From contig CAJXXJ010000087.1 of the NCBI GenBank assembly GCA_913062745.1, positions 1 through 10,036 of the forward strand: a stretch of 10,036 bases of DNA, read 5' to 3'. This document shows positions 1 through 6,396 of this stretch, piece after piece. A program made the translations under genes and the position numbers. The first letter of the stretch is position 1; each line of letters starts with the position of its first letter. This stretch comes from an uncultured Phaeodactylibacter sp. (GTDB lineage Bacteria; Bacteroidota; Bacteroidia; Chitinophagales; Saprospiraceae). The notes under the pieces are model-generated. The model was not told the origin of the DNA and ran no database searches. It saw only the letters and a program-made list of their open reading frames with translations.

Positions 1-48
1 CAAACAAAGGCAGAAAATGCAATTTTCCGGTCCGGGTGAATAGTTAAC

Positions 49-429
49 TTAGCTGAATACACTGCCCTTCTGCACCGGTTGCAGGTTGGCGATTTCCTCA
101 TCAGAAAACAGGCGGGAGTCGATAATGAAGCGGATACCCAACGGGATTTCCAAGGAGAAGCTCGCTCCCCGGCCCTTGGTGATGCCTACGGTTAGTTGGG
201 TGTGCTTCCAGTACTCAAACTGATCGTTGGACATCAGGAATGGGCAGCCGTGGATGTCTCCAATCCATACATCGTTGTCATCGAGCAAAAACTCTCCTTT
301 AGCAAAGCACATCGGAGCCGAGCCATCGCAGCAGCCGCCACTTTGGTGAAACATAAGCGGGCCGTGCTGCTCCCGCAGCTGATCGATAACCTTGGCGGCC
401 TCATCGGTGACCAAAACGCGTTGTACCAT
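49..429 (-). CDS. DUF779 family protein, aldehyde dehydrogenase-associated
   Basis: The product is 126 residues and matches the DUF779 family, small proteins of unknown biochemical role usually encoded beside acetaldehyde-type aldehyde dehydrogenases, as here. The signature is visible: an N-terminal helix (about residues 7-22), then MFHQSGGCCDGSAPMC (26-41) with C33, C34 and C41, and a later HGCPF with C62. These cysteines and histidines could bind metal or act as redox thiols, but that is inference. There is no signal peptide or membrane segment, so it is probably cytosolic. I chose the ATG at 429 because the family begins close to the sequence VLVTDEA. An upstream TTG start at 486 would have to be read through a terminator hairpin. 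It lies downstream of the dehydrogenase gene on the same strand with an 84-nt gap that holds that terminator. Family assignment is firm; function is unknown. Confidence 0.87.
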   Translation of the reverse strand: MVQRVLVTDEAAKVIDQLREQHGPLMFHQSGGCCDGSAPMCFAKGEFLLDDNDVWIGDIHGCPFLMSNDQFEYWKHTQLTVGITKGRGASFSLEIPLGIRFIIDSRLFSDEEIANLQPVQKGSVFS

Positions 430-452
430 GTTCTGATTTTTTTTGGTTTGGA

Positions 453-491
453 AAAAAGACAGGCTTGGCCGGTACGTGCCCGCCAAGCCTG
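453..491 (-). terminator. Intrinsic terminator between aldehyde dehydrogenase and DUF779 genes
   Basis: Read on the minus strand, CAGGCTTGGC (491-482) and GCCAAGCCTG (469-460) form a perfect 10-bp stem around a 12-nt loop. TCTTTTTTCC follows immediately. This is a textbook Rho-independent terminator facing the direction of the dehydrogenase transcript. It lies after the dehydrogenase stop codon and ends about 24 nt before the DUF779 start, so it should cut or reduce expression of the downstream gene. No U-tract is present on the plus-strand side. Confidence 0.8.
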
Positions 492-513
492 CTGAGAAGG
501 AATGGTCATTTAT

Positions 514-2037
514 CTAGAAAAATCCCATCGCCTTCTTATCGTAGGAGATCAGCATATTCTTGGTCTGACGGTAGTGAGCCAGCATCATCTTGTGCGTCTC
601 ACGGCCGATGCCAGACTTCTTGTAGCCGCCGAACGGTGCGTGCGCCGGATAAGTATGGTAGTTGTTCACCCATACGCGGCCAGCTTTCACCTGACGGGAA
701 ATCTGATACGCCTGATGCATATCGCGGGTCCATACGCCGGCACCCAGTCCGTAGAGCGTATCGTTGGCAATTTCGAGGGCCTCTGCCTCATCCTTGAAGG
801 TGGTTACACAGACTACCGGGCCGAAGATTTCTTCCTGGAATACCCGCATCTTGTTATTGCCTTTCAGGATAGTCGGCTGAATGTAGAATCCGCCTTCCAG
901 GCCTTCGTTGAATGCTGCTTCGCCTCCGCAGAGGACTTCTGCGCCTTCCTCCTTACCGATCTTGATGTACTTGAGGATCTTCTCATACTGATCGTTGGAA
1001 GCCTGTGCGCCCATCATCGTTTCCGGATCCAGCGGGTGGCCCAGCTTGATGGCTTTGGTGCGCTCCACTACGCGCTCGATGAAGGCGTCGAAGATGCTCT
1101 CCTCTACCAGCATACGGGAGGGGCAGGTACAGACTTCGCCCTGATTCAGCGCAAACATGACGGCGCCTTCCAGGCACTTGTCGAAGAACTCATCGTCCGC
1201 ATCCATGATGCTTTTGAAGAAGATATTCGGCGACTTGCCGCCCAGCTCCAGCGTTACCGGAATGATATTCTTGGAAGCATACTGCATGATCAGCTGCCCG
1301 GTAGTCGTTTCGCCGGTAAAGGCGACTTTGTTGATGCGCGGGTTGGAAGCCAGCGGCTTACCAGCCTCGATGCCGAAGCCGTTCACGATATTCAGTACGC
1401 CGGCCGGCAGTACATCCTGAATCAGCTCCATCAGCACCAGAATGCCCACCGGGGTCTGCTCTGCGGGCTTCAGTACTACGCAGTTGCCTGCTGCCAGTGC
1501 CGGTGCCAGTTTCCAGGCCGCCATCAGGATAGGAAAGTTCCAAGGGATAATCTGCCCGACTACGCCCAGCGGCTCTGCTACGTTGATGCAGACGGTATTC
1601 GCGTCCAGTTCGCTCATGCTGCCTTCCTCGGCGCGGATGACACCGGCGAAGTAGCGGAAGTGGTCGACGGCCAGCGGCATATCCGCTGCAGTGGTTTCGC
1701 GCAACGGCTTGCCGTTGTCCCAGGTCTCGACGCGAGCCAGGGCATCAAGGTTCTGCTCCATGATGTCGGCGATTTTCAGCAGCAGGCCGGAGCGGTAAGC
1801 GGCAGCGGAGGAGTTCCAGGCCGGAGCAGCTTCCCAGGCCGCGTCAAGCGCCAGCTCGATGTCTTCAGCAGTAGAACGCGCCACCTTAGTGAAGCTGTTG
1901 CCGTCTACGGGAGATACATTTTCAAAATATTCGCCTTTGGTGGGCGGGGTCCATTTGCCGCCGATGAAGTTGTCGTATTGCTCCTTGAACTTGGGAGCAC
2001 CCAGTTTATCTTGGGTTACAGTGGCTACATTGCTCAT
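514..2037 (-). CDS. NAD(P)-dependent aldehyde dehydrogenase, AcoD/AldB/ExaC type
   Basis: This cytosolic enzyme oxidises aldehydes, probably short-chain ones such as acetaldehyde, to the carboxylic acid with NAD(P)+. The 507-residue length is typical of the AcoD/AldB/ExaC subfamily. From the ATG at 2037 the key motifs are PWNFP with N167, LKPAEQTP with K190 (cofactor binding), FTGETTTG (240-247) in the Rossmann fold, LELGGK with general-base E264, and [11 protein letters not shown] with catalytic C303. The C-terminal [12 protein letters not shown] motif is intact. An in-frame start 26 codons upstream is possible, but its extension has no family counterpart and would lie across the -7-like element, so MSNVATVTQ is preferred. 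It is transcribed divergently from an AraC-family regulator, with a candidate operator between them, and precedes the DUF779 gene. That neighbourhood suggests aldehyde- or alcohol-induced expression. Family is certain; exact substrate is not. Confidence 0.95.
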   Translation of the reverse strand: MSNVATVTQDKLGAPKFKEQYDNFIGGKWTPPTKGEYFENVSPVDGNSFTKVARSTAEDIELALDAAWEAAPAWNSSAAAYRSGLLLKIADIMEQNLDALARVETWDNGKPLRETTAADMPLAVDHFRYFAGVIRAEEGSMSELDANTVCINVAEPLGVVGQIIPWNFPILMAAWKLAPALAAGNCVVLKPAEQTPVGILVLMELIQDVLPAGVLNIVNGFGIEAGKPLASNPRINKVAFTGETTTGQLIMQYASKNIIPVTLELGGKSPNIFFKSIMDADDEFFDKCLEGAVMFALNQGEVCTCPSRMLVEESIFDAFIERVVERTKAIKLGHPLDPETMMGAQASNDQYEKILKYIKIGKEEGAEVLCGGEAAFNEGLEGGFYIQPTILKGNNKMRVFQEEIFGPVVCVTTFKDEAEALEIANDTLYGLGAGVWTRDMHQAYQISRQVKAGRVWVNNYHTYPAHAPFGGYKKSGIGRETHKMMLAHYRQTKNMLISYDKKAMGFF

Positions 2038-2112
2038 ACCTGTATTGTTTTTGGTGGTAAATTTTGATTTCAGCCTTACAAAAGAATTTTGACTCTCCTG
2101 AACGGCTTTCCA

Positions 2113-2120
2113 CAAAATTA
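2113..2120 (-). promoter_or_regulatory. Candidate -7 element for aldehyde dehydrogenase gene
   Basis: The minus strand reads TAATTTTG, a full match to the Bacteroidota -7 consensus TAnnTTTG. It lies 76 nt upstream of the chosen start codon. No TTG is seen at the expected -33 distance. A direct repeat occupies that place instead, which fits an activator-dependent promoter. This is inferred from sequence only. Confidence 0.45.
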
Positions 2121-2123
2121 AGC

Positions 2124-2147
2124 ATTGACCAGCTCACTGTATTGACC
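2124..2147. promoter_or_regulatory. Direct repeat, candidate AraC-family operator
   Basis: ATTGACC occurs at 2124-2130 and again at 2141-2147, in the same orientation and 17 bp apart. Tandem half-sites of about 17-21 bp are characteristic of AraC-family regulators. This pair lies just upstream of the -7-like element of the dehydrogenase gene, where a class II activator would contact RNA polymerase. The divergent regulator at 2320 is the obvious candidate binder, but there is no direct evidence of binding. Confidence 0.4.
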
Positions 2148-2174
2148 TATTCTATCATAATAGTGTACTATTCT
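2147..2174. repeat. CTATTCT direct repeat and AATAGT/ACTATT inverted repeat in divergent region
   Basis: CTATTCT occurs at 2147-2153 and 2168-2174, spaced 21 bp or two helical turns. Overlapping the second copy, AATAGT (2159-2164) and ACTATT (2167-2172) form a perfect inverted repeat around two bases. The elements adjoin the ATTGACC repeats and may extend the same control region. They are short and AT-rich, so chance is possible. Confidence 0.3.
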
Positions 2175-2276
2175 CGCAAAAAGGGTATGAAAATCCGCTT
2201 AAAGGGTAACATTATTTGGCAGGATGCCCAAATCGGGCGATATTTAAAAAACAGAAAGCGACTTTACTTTAAAATA

Positions 2277-2296
2277 TACCGGACTGCATTCCGGTA
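2277..2296. promoter_or_regulatory. 7-bp inverted repeat upstream of AraC-family gene
   Basis: TACCGGA (2277-2283) and TCCGGTA (2290-2296) are exact inverted copies around six bases. The element ends 23 nt before the regulator's ATG. It could be an autoregulatory operator on DNA or a small hairpin in the mRNA leader. No T-tract follows, so it is not a terminator. Confidence 0.4.
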
Positions 2297-2319
2297 AGAC
2301 TAATACCAGGGACACACAT

Positions 2320-3237
2320 ATGCAATTGCCTCATAACTTTTCGCTCTACCGCCACCTCGATACACTCGTGGAAAACAAAACCTCCTTCACTATGGAAAAA
2401 GCGGAGGTGAATATCTTTGAAACCCATCAGCGGGCAGAAGAGGTACTGCTGAAATTCAATCAGCCGGTTTTTGCCAGCATGATCCGGGGAAAAAAAGTTA
2501 TGAAGTTGCAGAAGCACCCCAGCTTTGAATTTATGCCGGGCGAATCTCTGCTGCTGCCGGCGGACGAAACCATGTGCATCACGTTTCCGGAAGCGCGGAT
2601 GGATAACCCTACCCACTGCCTCGCTATGACGCTCTCAGAAGAGAAAATCCAGGAGACGATCCGCACCCTGAACGAAACTGCGCCGAAACCAGACGATAGA
2701 GAATGGCGCTTCACCCCTTCGAGCTTTCACTTTACCAATAGCGTTGCGGTCAAGCAGATTATTCAGCGGCTGCTGTTCCTATGCACGGAAGACCATCCTT
2801 CTAAAGACTTTTTTGCCAACCTGATGCTGCAGGAGCTGATCGTCCGAATCCTGCAGGCCGAGTCGCGCGCCAATTACATCGAAGACCATAAAGTAGAGAG
2901 TGACGACCGGCTGTCCTTTGCCATACGCTATATCCGTGAAAACCTGAGCGAGCCCATAACGGTCGAACAGATCAGTCAGCGCGTACACATGAGCGAGTCT
3001 CATTTCTACCGCGTGTTTAAGGACCACTTTGGCGTGACGCCCGTTGAGTTTATTAACAACGAGCGGATGAAACTCGCCTGCCGCCTGCTGCAGGACCCCT
3101 CCCGCCGGATACAGGACGCTTACCGCTCGGCCGGCTTCAACAGCGCTTCTTACTTCAACCGGGTGTTCAAACGCAAGTACGGGCTTTCGCCCAATGCATA
3201 CCGGGAAAAAATGGTACCCAACACCTGCCGCTATTGA
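2320..3237 (+). CDS. AraC-family transcriptional regulator
   Basis: This 305-residue DNA-binding regulator has the usual two-domain AraC layout. Residues about 10-115 resemble the AraC_N sensing region, with the conserved stretch PVFASMIRGKKVMKL (49-63). The C-terminal AraC DNA-binding domain covers about 197-297. Its first helix-turn-helix is at ITVEQISQRVHMSESHFYR (213-231). Its second spans about 262-284 and ends YFNRVFKRKYGLSP, the family signature. The ATG at 2320 follows CAGGGA at 2307-2312, a fair ribosome binding site. The gene diverges from the aldehyde dehydrogenase gene, with repeats between them. The natural inference is that it activates the dehydrogenase and DUF779 genes in response to an aldehyde or alcohol, and may control itself. 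The inducer cannot be read from the sequence. Confidence 0.93.
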   Translation: MQLPHNFSLYRHLDTLVENKTSFTMEKAEVNIFETHQRAEEVLLKFNQPVFASMIRGKKVMKLQKHPSFEFMPGESLLLPADETMCITFPEARMDNPTHCLAMTLSEEKIQETIRTLNETAPKPDDREWRFTPSSFHFTNSVAVKQIIQRLLFLCTEDHPSKDFFANLMLQELIVRILQAESRANYIEDHKVESDDRLSFAIRYIRENLSEPITVEQISQRVHMSESHFYRVFKDHFGVTPVEFINNERMKLACRLLQDPSRRIQDAYRSAGFNSASYFNRVFKRKYGLSPNAYREKMVPNTCRY

Positions 3238-3264
3238 CTCTCACCAAATAAAGCCGTATATTTA
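3234..3264 (+). promoter_or_regulatory. Possible promoter for plug-domain lipoprotein gene
   Basis: TTG at 3234-3236 and TATATTTA at 3257-3264 are separated by 20 nt. This matches the Bacteroidota layout TTG-N20-TAnnTTTG with one mismatch in the last base. It overlaps the end of the AraC-family gene and would give a leader of about 95 nt. No terminator is visible after the AraC-family gene, so read-through could also supply transcription. Confidence 0.33.
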
Positions 3265-3367
3265 AAGACTTTTCCTGACCACCGCAACCAGGCTATTCTA
3301 AACCTTCTTATATTTCCTTACTGCCGGGCACGGACTTCATTCCGCTTCGGCTTTAAAAACTAAAGCT

Positions 3368-3802
3368 ATGAAAATCAGCGTCCTCTTTACGCTCGCTCTT
3401 GCGGTGCAACTCCTCTCTTCCTGTGGCTCCAACCAGGAATTTACCCGGGTGAACCCGATGATTGTCAATCCTCCGCAGCAAAGCCTGTTCGATATCATGT
3501 CGACCAGGCCCGGCGTAGCGATCAAGAACAATCGGGTGACGGTGCGTGGCTCTACTGCCTGCTATCTGGTCAACGGTGTCTTTATAGACTCCTACACCAT
3601 TGCAGCTGAATTAGTCCGCGACCAGGAAATTACCCGGCTGGAAATCATCTCCGGCCCCCGGGCAGCCGTATACGGGCTGCGGGCCGGCATGCGGATCGTG
3701 CTTATTGAAACCACTATCTCGGAAGATAAGCTATACTCGGAACGGAGAGGTTTGGGCGTAAGGCACAAACCCGACGCACGAGTATATGCCGACACGAAGT
3801 AA
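3368..3802 (+). CDS. Lipoprotein consisting of a TonB-receptor plug-like domain
   Basis: The product is 144 residues. A signal sequence ends in a lipobox, LSSC, with C19 as the lipidated residue, so it should be anchored in an envelope membrane, probably the outer one. The mature part looks like the plug domain of TonB-dependent receptors: LFDIMSTRPGV (40-50), VTVRGS (57-62), YLVNGVFID (66-74), and EIISGPRAAVYGLRAGMRIV (92-111), the counterpart of the usual sequence in which the plug is followed by a glycine-rich turn. There is no barrel. Small stand-alone plug-like proteins occur in Bacteroidota, but their role is not settled. A gated partner or an adaptor to a SusC-like receptor is speculation. 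A six-base inverted repeat, GCTTTA and TAAAGC (3350-3366), lies just before the start codon. The stop codon is inside a large hairpin shared with the converging gene. Confidence 0.78.
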   Translation: MKISVLFTLALAVQLLSSCGSNQEFTRVNPMIVNPPQQSLFDIMSTRPGVAIKNNRVTVRGSTACYLVNGVFIDSYTIAAELVRDQEITRLEIISGPRAAVYGLRAGMRIVLIETTISEDKLYSERRGLGVRHKPDARVYADTK

Positions 3803-3848
3803 TGGTTGGCCCCGATGGCTATCGGGGAAACTACTTCGTCGTCGGTAT
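3786..3848. terminator. Nested hairpin between convergent stop codons
   Basis: The outer arms, 3786-3801 and 3832-3848, pair over 16 positions with one bulge and one G-T pair. Inside, CCCCGAT (3810-3816) and ATCGGGG (3821-3827) form a perfect 7-bp stem with a 4-base loop. The hairpin fills the gap between the stop codons of the genes ending at 3802 and 3851. Neither strand has a U-tract, so it is more likely an mRNA 3'-end barrier or a weak bidirectional terminator than a classical intrinsic one. Confidence 0.55.
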
Positions 3849-3850
3849 AG

Positions 3851-4438
3851 TTACTGCCCTCCCGTAAAGTGCTGCACGACTTTCTCCGGGAACAGCATGC
3901 TCAACAACGCAGGCTTGTCCCGCTGAAAGTCAATAAACATCCATTTCCTGGAATCAATGGGAGCAATGGCAAGCATCGTTTTCGCTAGCTGAATACGAAA
4001 GGTATAGGCCGACTCGTCGTAGGTGACCTTGTCTTCGCCGTACTGTGCCTGAAACAAGCCCAGCATAGTCGGCGCGGCTGCCTGCGACGAGCTGTCCGTC
4101 ATTACCATATCCATACGGTGGGAATAGCCCACTTCGACAAACTGCTCGGACTCGTGCACGAAGGGCGCAGACAAGGAATCCACTCCCATATCGTAGATGC
4201 GGAAGTCCATACCCTGACCCTTCATCGCCGCAAATTGTTCCTTCACCATCTCACGAGGCACCATATCAAAGAGCTTGGGGTAGACCATGTCCAGGATGGT
4301 ATCAAAGTCTTTCTCTTCATTGGCCTGAAAATACACCTTGAGCCGGCCGTTGATCTGCTGCGCGGCAGCGGTGGAGTCGGTTTGCCCGTAGGCCACGGAT
4401 AAGCATAGCAGCAATGCCGCTGTGAGTATTGTTTTCAT
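3851..4438 (-). CDS. Exported protein of unknown function
   Basis: I do not recognise the family. From the ATG at 4438 the product is 195 residues. It begins with a clear signal peptide, MKTILTAALLLCLSVAYG, with likely cleavage before Q19. The upstream in-frame extension would bury the signal peptide, so it is rejected. The mature part starts with a helical stretch (about 27-75) containing YFQANEEKDFDTILDMVYP, the style of NTF2/SnoaL-like or DUF4864-like secreted proteins. Beta-rich segments follow at about 78-112 and 138-172, ending in RKWMFIDFQRDK. There are no cysteines after the signal peptide and no catalytic motif, so a soluble periplasmic protein is most likely. It converges with the plug-domain lipoprotein gene. 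It follows the oxoamine synthase gene on the same strand, but a terminator-like hairpin and a 135-nt gap make separate transcription likely. Confidence 0.72.
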   Translation of the reverse strand: MKTILTAALLLCLSVAYGQTDSTAAAQQINGRLKVYFQANEEKDFDTILDMVYPKLFDMVPREMVKEQFAAMKGQGMDFRIYDMGVDSLSAPFVHESEQFVEVGYSHRMDMVMTDSSSQAAAPTMLGLFQAQYGEDKVTYDESAYTFRIQLAKTMLAIAPIDSRKWMFIDFQRDKPALLSMLFPEKVVQHFTGGQ

Positions 4439-4478
4439 ATCGAGGTATTGAAAGGATGGTGCTAAAATAGTATTTATT

Positions 4479-4524
4479 GGGGAAAGAGGGGAGGCGGAAA
4501 TGGGAAGGGGGAGAAAAGGGGAAG
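4479..4524 (+). repeat. Purine-rich tract
   Basis: On the plus strand 44 of 46 bases are purines, the exceptions being C4495 and T4501. Transcribed on the minus strand it would be a pyrimidine tract between the hairpin after the oxoamine synthase gene and the start of the exported-protein gene. It is low-complexity and has no assigned role. It may help termination or form unusual DNA structure. Confidence 0.5.
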
Positions 4525-4562
4525 CCAGAAGCCTCACTATTTCGGCTTCCGGCTTCCGGCTT
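4520..4562 (-). terminator. Hairpin built on a 7-bp tandem repeat, after the oxoamine synthase gene
   Basis: CGGCTTC is repeated in tandem nearly three times (4543-4562). Two of these units (4544-4557) pair with GGAAGCCAGAAGCC (4520-4533) to form a 14-bp stem with one mismatch and a 10-base loop. On the minus strand it lies just past the oxoamine synthase stop codon and is followed by CCTTTTCTCC, a modest U-containing tract. It is a plausible but imperfect terminator for the 7488-4574 operon. Confidence 0.5.
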
Positions 4563-4573
4563 GATGTTTCTGC

Positions 4574-5842
4574 TTATTCGGGCTTGATGAATTCCGCCTG
4601 CTTCCGGTACTCGCCGTTCTTCAGCTTGTCGGAAATAGCGGTGAAAGCCTCTATCGTCTGATCGATGTCTTCCTGATTGTGCGCTGCAGTGGGGATGAGG
4701 CGCAGCAGGATCATGCCTTTCGGAATCACCGGGTATACGACCACAGAACAGAAGATGTCGTAATTGTCGCGCAGGTCTTTTACCAGCACCATGGCCTCCT
4801 CTACGGAGCCGTGCATGTATACCGGAGTTACGCAGCTTGAGGTATTGCCAAGGTCAAAGCCGCGCTCGCGCAGGCCTTTCTGCAGGTTGTTGGCATTTTC
4901 CCACAGCTTCGCTTTAAACTCCGGGCGGGTGCGCAGCATCTCAAGGCGCTTGATGTTGCCGATGGTAATGGGCATCGGGAGCGACTTGGCAAAAATCTGC
5001 GAGCGCAGGTTGTAGCGCAGGAACTCGATGACTTCCTTATCGCCGCCAACGAATGCGCCGATGCTCGCCATAGACTTAGCGAAGGTGCTGAAGTACAGGT
5101 CGATTTCATCCTGAACGCCCTGCGCTTCGCCCGCGCCGGCACCGGTTTCGCCCAGGGTGCCGAAGCCGTGCGCATCGTCTACCAGCATACGGAAGCCGTA
5201 CTCTTCCTTGTACGCTACGATCTCCTTCAGGATACCCTGATCACCGCGCATACCGAATACGCCTTCGGTGATAACGAGGATACCGCCGCCCGTCTGTTCC
5301 TGGAACAGCTTGGCTTTCTTGATTTGCTTTTCGAAGCTCTCGATGTCGTTGTGCTCGTAAGGCAGGCGCTTGCCGAGGTGCATACGGATGCCATCGTAGA
5401 TACAAGCGTGGCAGTCTTTGTCGTACACCACGATATCCTTACGGGTAAGCAGGGAGTCTACAATAGACATGATGCCCTGATAGCCGAAGTTGAGCAGCTG
5501 TACGTCTTCTTTTTGGACAAACTCAGCCAGGTCGCGTTCCAGCTGTTCGTGGTATTGGGTTTCCCCCGACATCATGCGGGAGCCCATCGGGTAAGCCAGG
5601 CCCCATTCGCGGCTCGCTTCTTCGTCTACTTTGCGGATTTCCGGGTGGTTGCCCAGCCCGAGGTAGTTATTGACACTCCAAACAATTTTTTCTTTGCCCT
5701 GGAATTTCATCCGGCTGCCCAGCTCGCCTTCCAGCTTGGGGAAAGTGTAATAGCCGTGCGCCGTGCGGGACCACTTACCGAGCGGCCCTCTGTCTTCCAA
5801 AAACTTTGCAAATAAATCCATTGAGCAGTTTGATTTGATCAT
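4574..5842 (-). CDS. PLP-dependent alpha-oxoamine synthase (serine palmitoyltransferase / cysteate acyltransferase-like)
   Basis: This belongs to the alpha-oxoamine synthase family, which condenses an amino acid with an acyl thioester with loss of CO2. In the 422-residue reading the PLP residues are visible: the aldimine lysine K256 in STFAKSMAS, D222 and H225 in VDDAHGFG, and the ring-stacking H145 in DCHACIYDG. YPMGSRMMSG (84-93) and LLNFGYQGIMS (116-126) resemble Bacteroidota homologues acting in sphingolipid or sulfonolipid (capnine) synthesis more than biotin-pathway KbL/BioF enzymes. That subfamily call comes from memory of motifs and is moderate. The start is uncertain: ATG 5842 lies 4 nt after the rhodanese stop, whereas ATG 5821 gives MDLFAKFLEDRGPLGKW, which fits the family N-terminus better (415 residues). 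It is the last gene of the operon with diphosphomevalonate decarboxylase and the rhodanese. It is probably cytosolic, making the long-chain base of a membrane lipid. Confidence 0.87.
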   Translation of the reverse strand: MIKSNCSMDLFAKFLEDRGPLGKWSRTAHGYYTFPKLEGELGSRMKFQGKEKIVWSVNNYLGLGNHPEIRKVDEEASREWGLAYPMGSRMMSGETQYHEQLERDLAEFVQKEDVQLLNFGYQGIMSIVDSLLTRKDIVVYDKDCHACIYDGIRMHLGKRLPYEHNDIESFEKQIKKAKLFQEQTGGGILVITEGVFGMRGDQGILKEIVAYKEEYGFRMLVDDAHGFGTLGETGAGAGEAQGVQDEIDLYFSTFAKSMASIGAFVGGDKEVIEFLRYNLRSQIFAKSLPMPITIGNIKRLEMLRTRPEFKAKLWENANNLQKGLRERGFDLGNTSSCVTPVYMHGSVEEAMVLVKDLRDNYDIFCSVVVYPVIPKGMILLRLIPTAAHNQEDIDQTIEAFTAISDKLKNGEYRKQAEFIKPE

Positions 5843-5846
5843 CTAA

Positions 5847-6371
5847 TCACCAGACCTTCTCGATCTGATTTTCCTCTACCCACTTACTCCATTTTTTGTT
5901 GTAGGTGTGTAGTTGCTTTGTAGATTTGCCTTCCGGATTAACGACGGGATAGCCTTGGTTGACCCACTCGAAGATGCTGCCGTAGAGGTTATACACATTT
6001 TCGAAACCCCGCTCGCGCAGCCGTTCTGAGATTTTCTCACTGCGGTAACCTACGGAACAATACACAATCAGGGTATCGCTCTTGGGTACGCCCTGCAGCG
6101 CTTCTTCGTTCAGCTCGCCGTAGCCCAAATAGCGGGCGCCTTCGATGTGGCTGACTTCAAATTCTTCCCGTTCCCGAGCGTCAAAGATATAAACTTCCTC
6201 CTGAATATCCCTAAGCTGCTGAACGCCAATTATTGGGACGCTGAAGGACAACAGGCTGCTGAGCTGCTCGTCGAAGTCGGGGTTTTCGATGGGCGGGCGG
6301 TTTTCCGGCGGCTGCGTACAGCCCGGGCGGCCGAGCATCATTACACCGATCACGATCGACAAGTAACGCAT
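5847..6371 (-). CDS. Exported rhodanese-domain protein, possible lipoprotein
   Basis: The product is 174 residues from the ATG at 6371. It starts with a hydrophobic signal, MRYLSIVIGVMMLG, followed by RPGC, so it is exported. C18 could be lipidated, but arginine at the -3 position is unusual for a lipobox. A single rhodanese domain spans about 45-140, with FDAREREEFEVSHIEGA and the active-site loop YCSVGYRSEKI. The loop has the catalytic cysteine that takes up sulfane sulfur. A lysine- and tryptophan-rich tail ends the protein (about 145-174). The longer reading from 6473 would overlap the preceding gene and hide the signal, so it is rejected. It lies 25 nt after the diphosphomevalonate decarboxylase gene and 4 nt before the oxoamine synthase gene, so all three are probably co-transcribed. 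Its sulfur donor and acceptor are unknown. Confidence 0.87.
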   Translation of the reverse strand: MRYLSIVIGVMMLGRPGCTQPPENRPPIENPDFDEQLSSLLSFSVPIIGVQQLRDIQEEVYIFDAREREEFEVSHIEGARYLGYGELNEEALQGVPKSDTLIVYCSVGYRSEKISERLRERGFENVYNLYGSIFEWVNQGYPVVNPEGKSTKQLHTYNKKWSKWVEENQIEKVW

Positions 6372-6396
6372 GTTTTTGACTTTGAGTTGACGTAAT

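Noticed and set aside
13..27. GAAAAT/ATTTTC inverted repeat downstream of the DUF779 gene
   Set aside because: It is only six AT-rich base pairs with a 3-base loop, and no U-tract follows on the minus strand. That is too weak to call a terminator.
430..486. Upstream extension of the DUF779 protein from a TTG codon
   Set aside because: It would be translated from the terminator stem and U-tract and has no family counterpart. The ATG at 429 fits the family start.
502..2067. 521-codon open frame on the plus strand, antisense to the aldehyde dehydrogenase
   Set aside because: The opposite strand has intact dehydrogenase motifs over the whole length. The antisense product shows no family features and is explained by codon bias.
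2227..2239. GCCC/GGGC small hairpin in the divergent region
   Set aside because: It has four base pairs and no other support, so it is likely chance.
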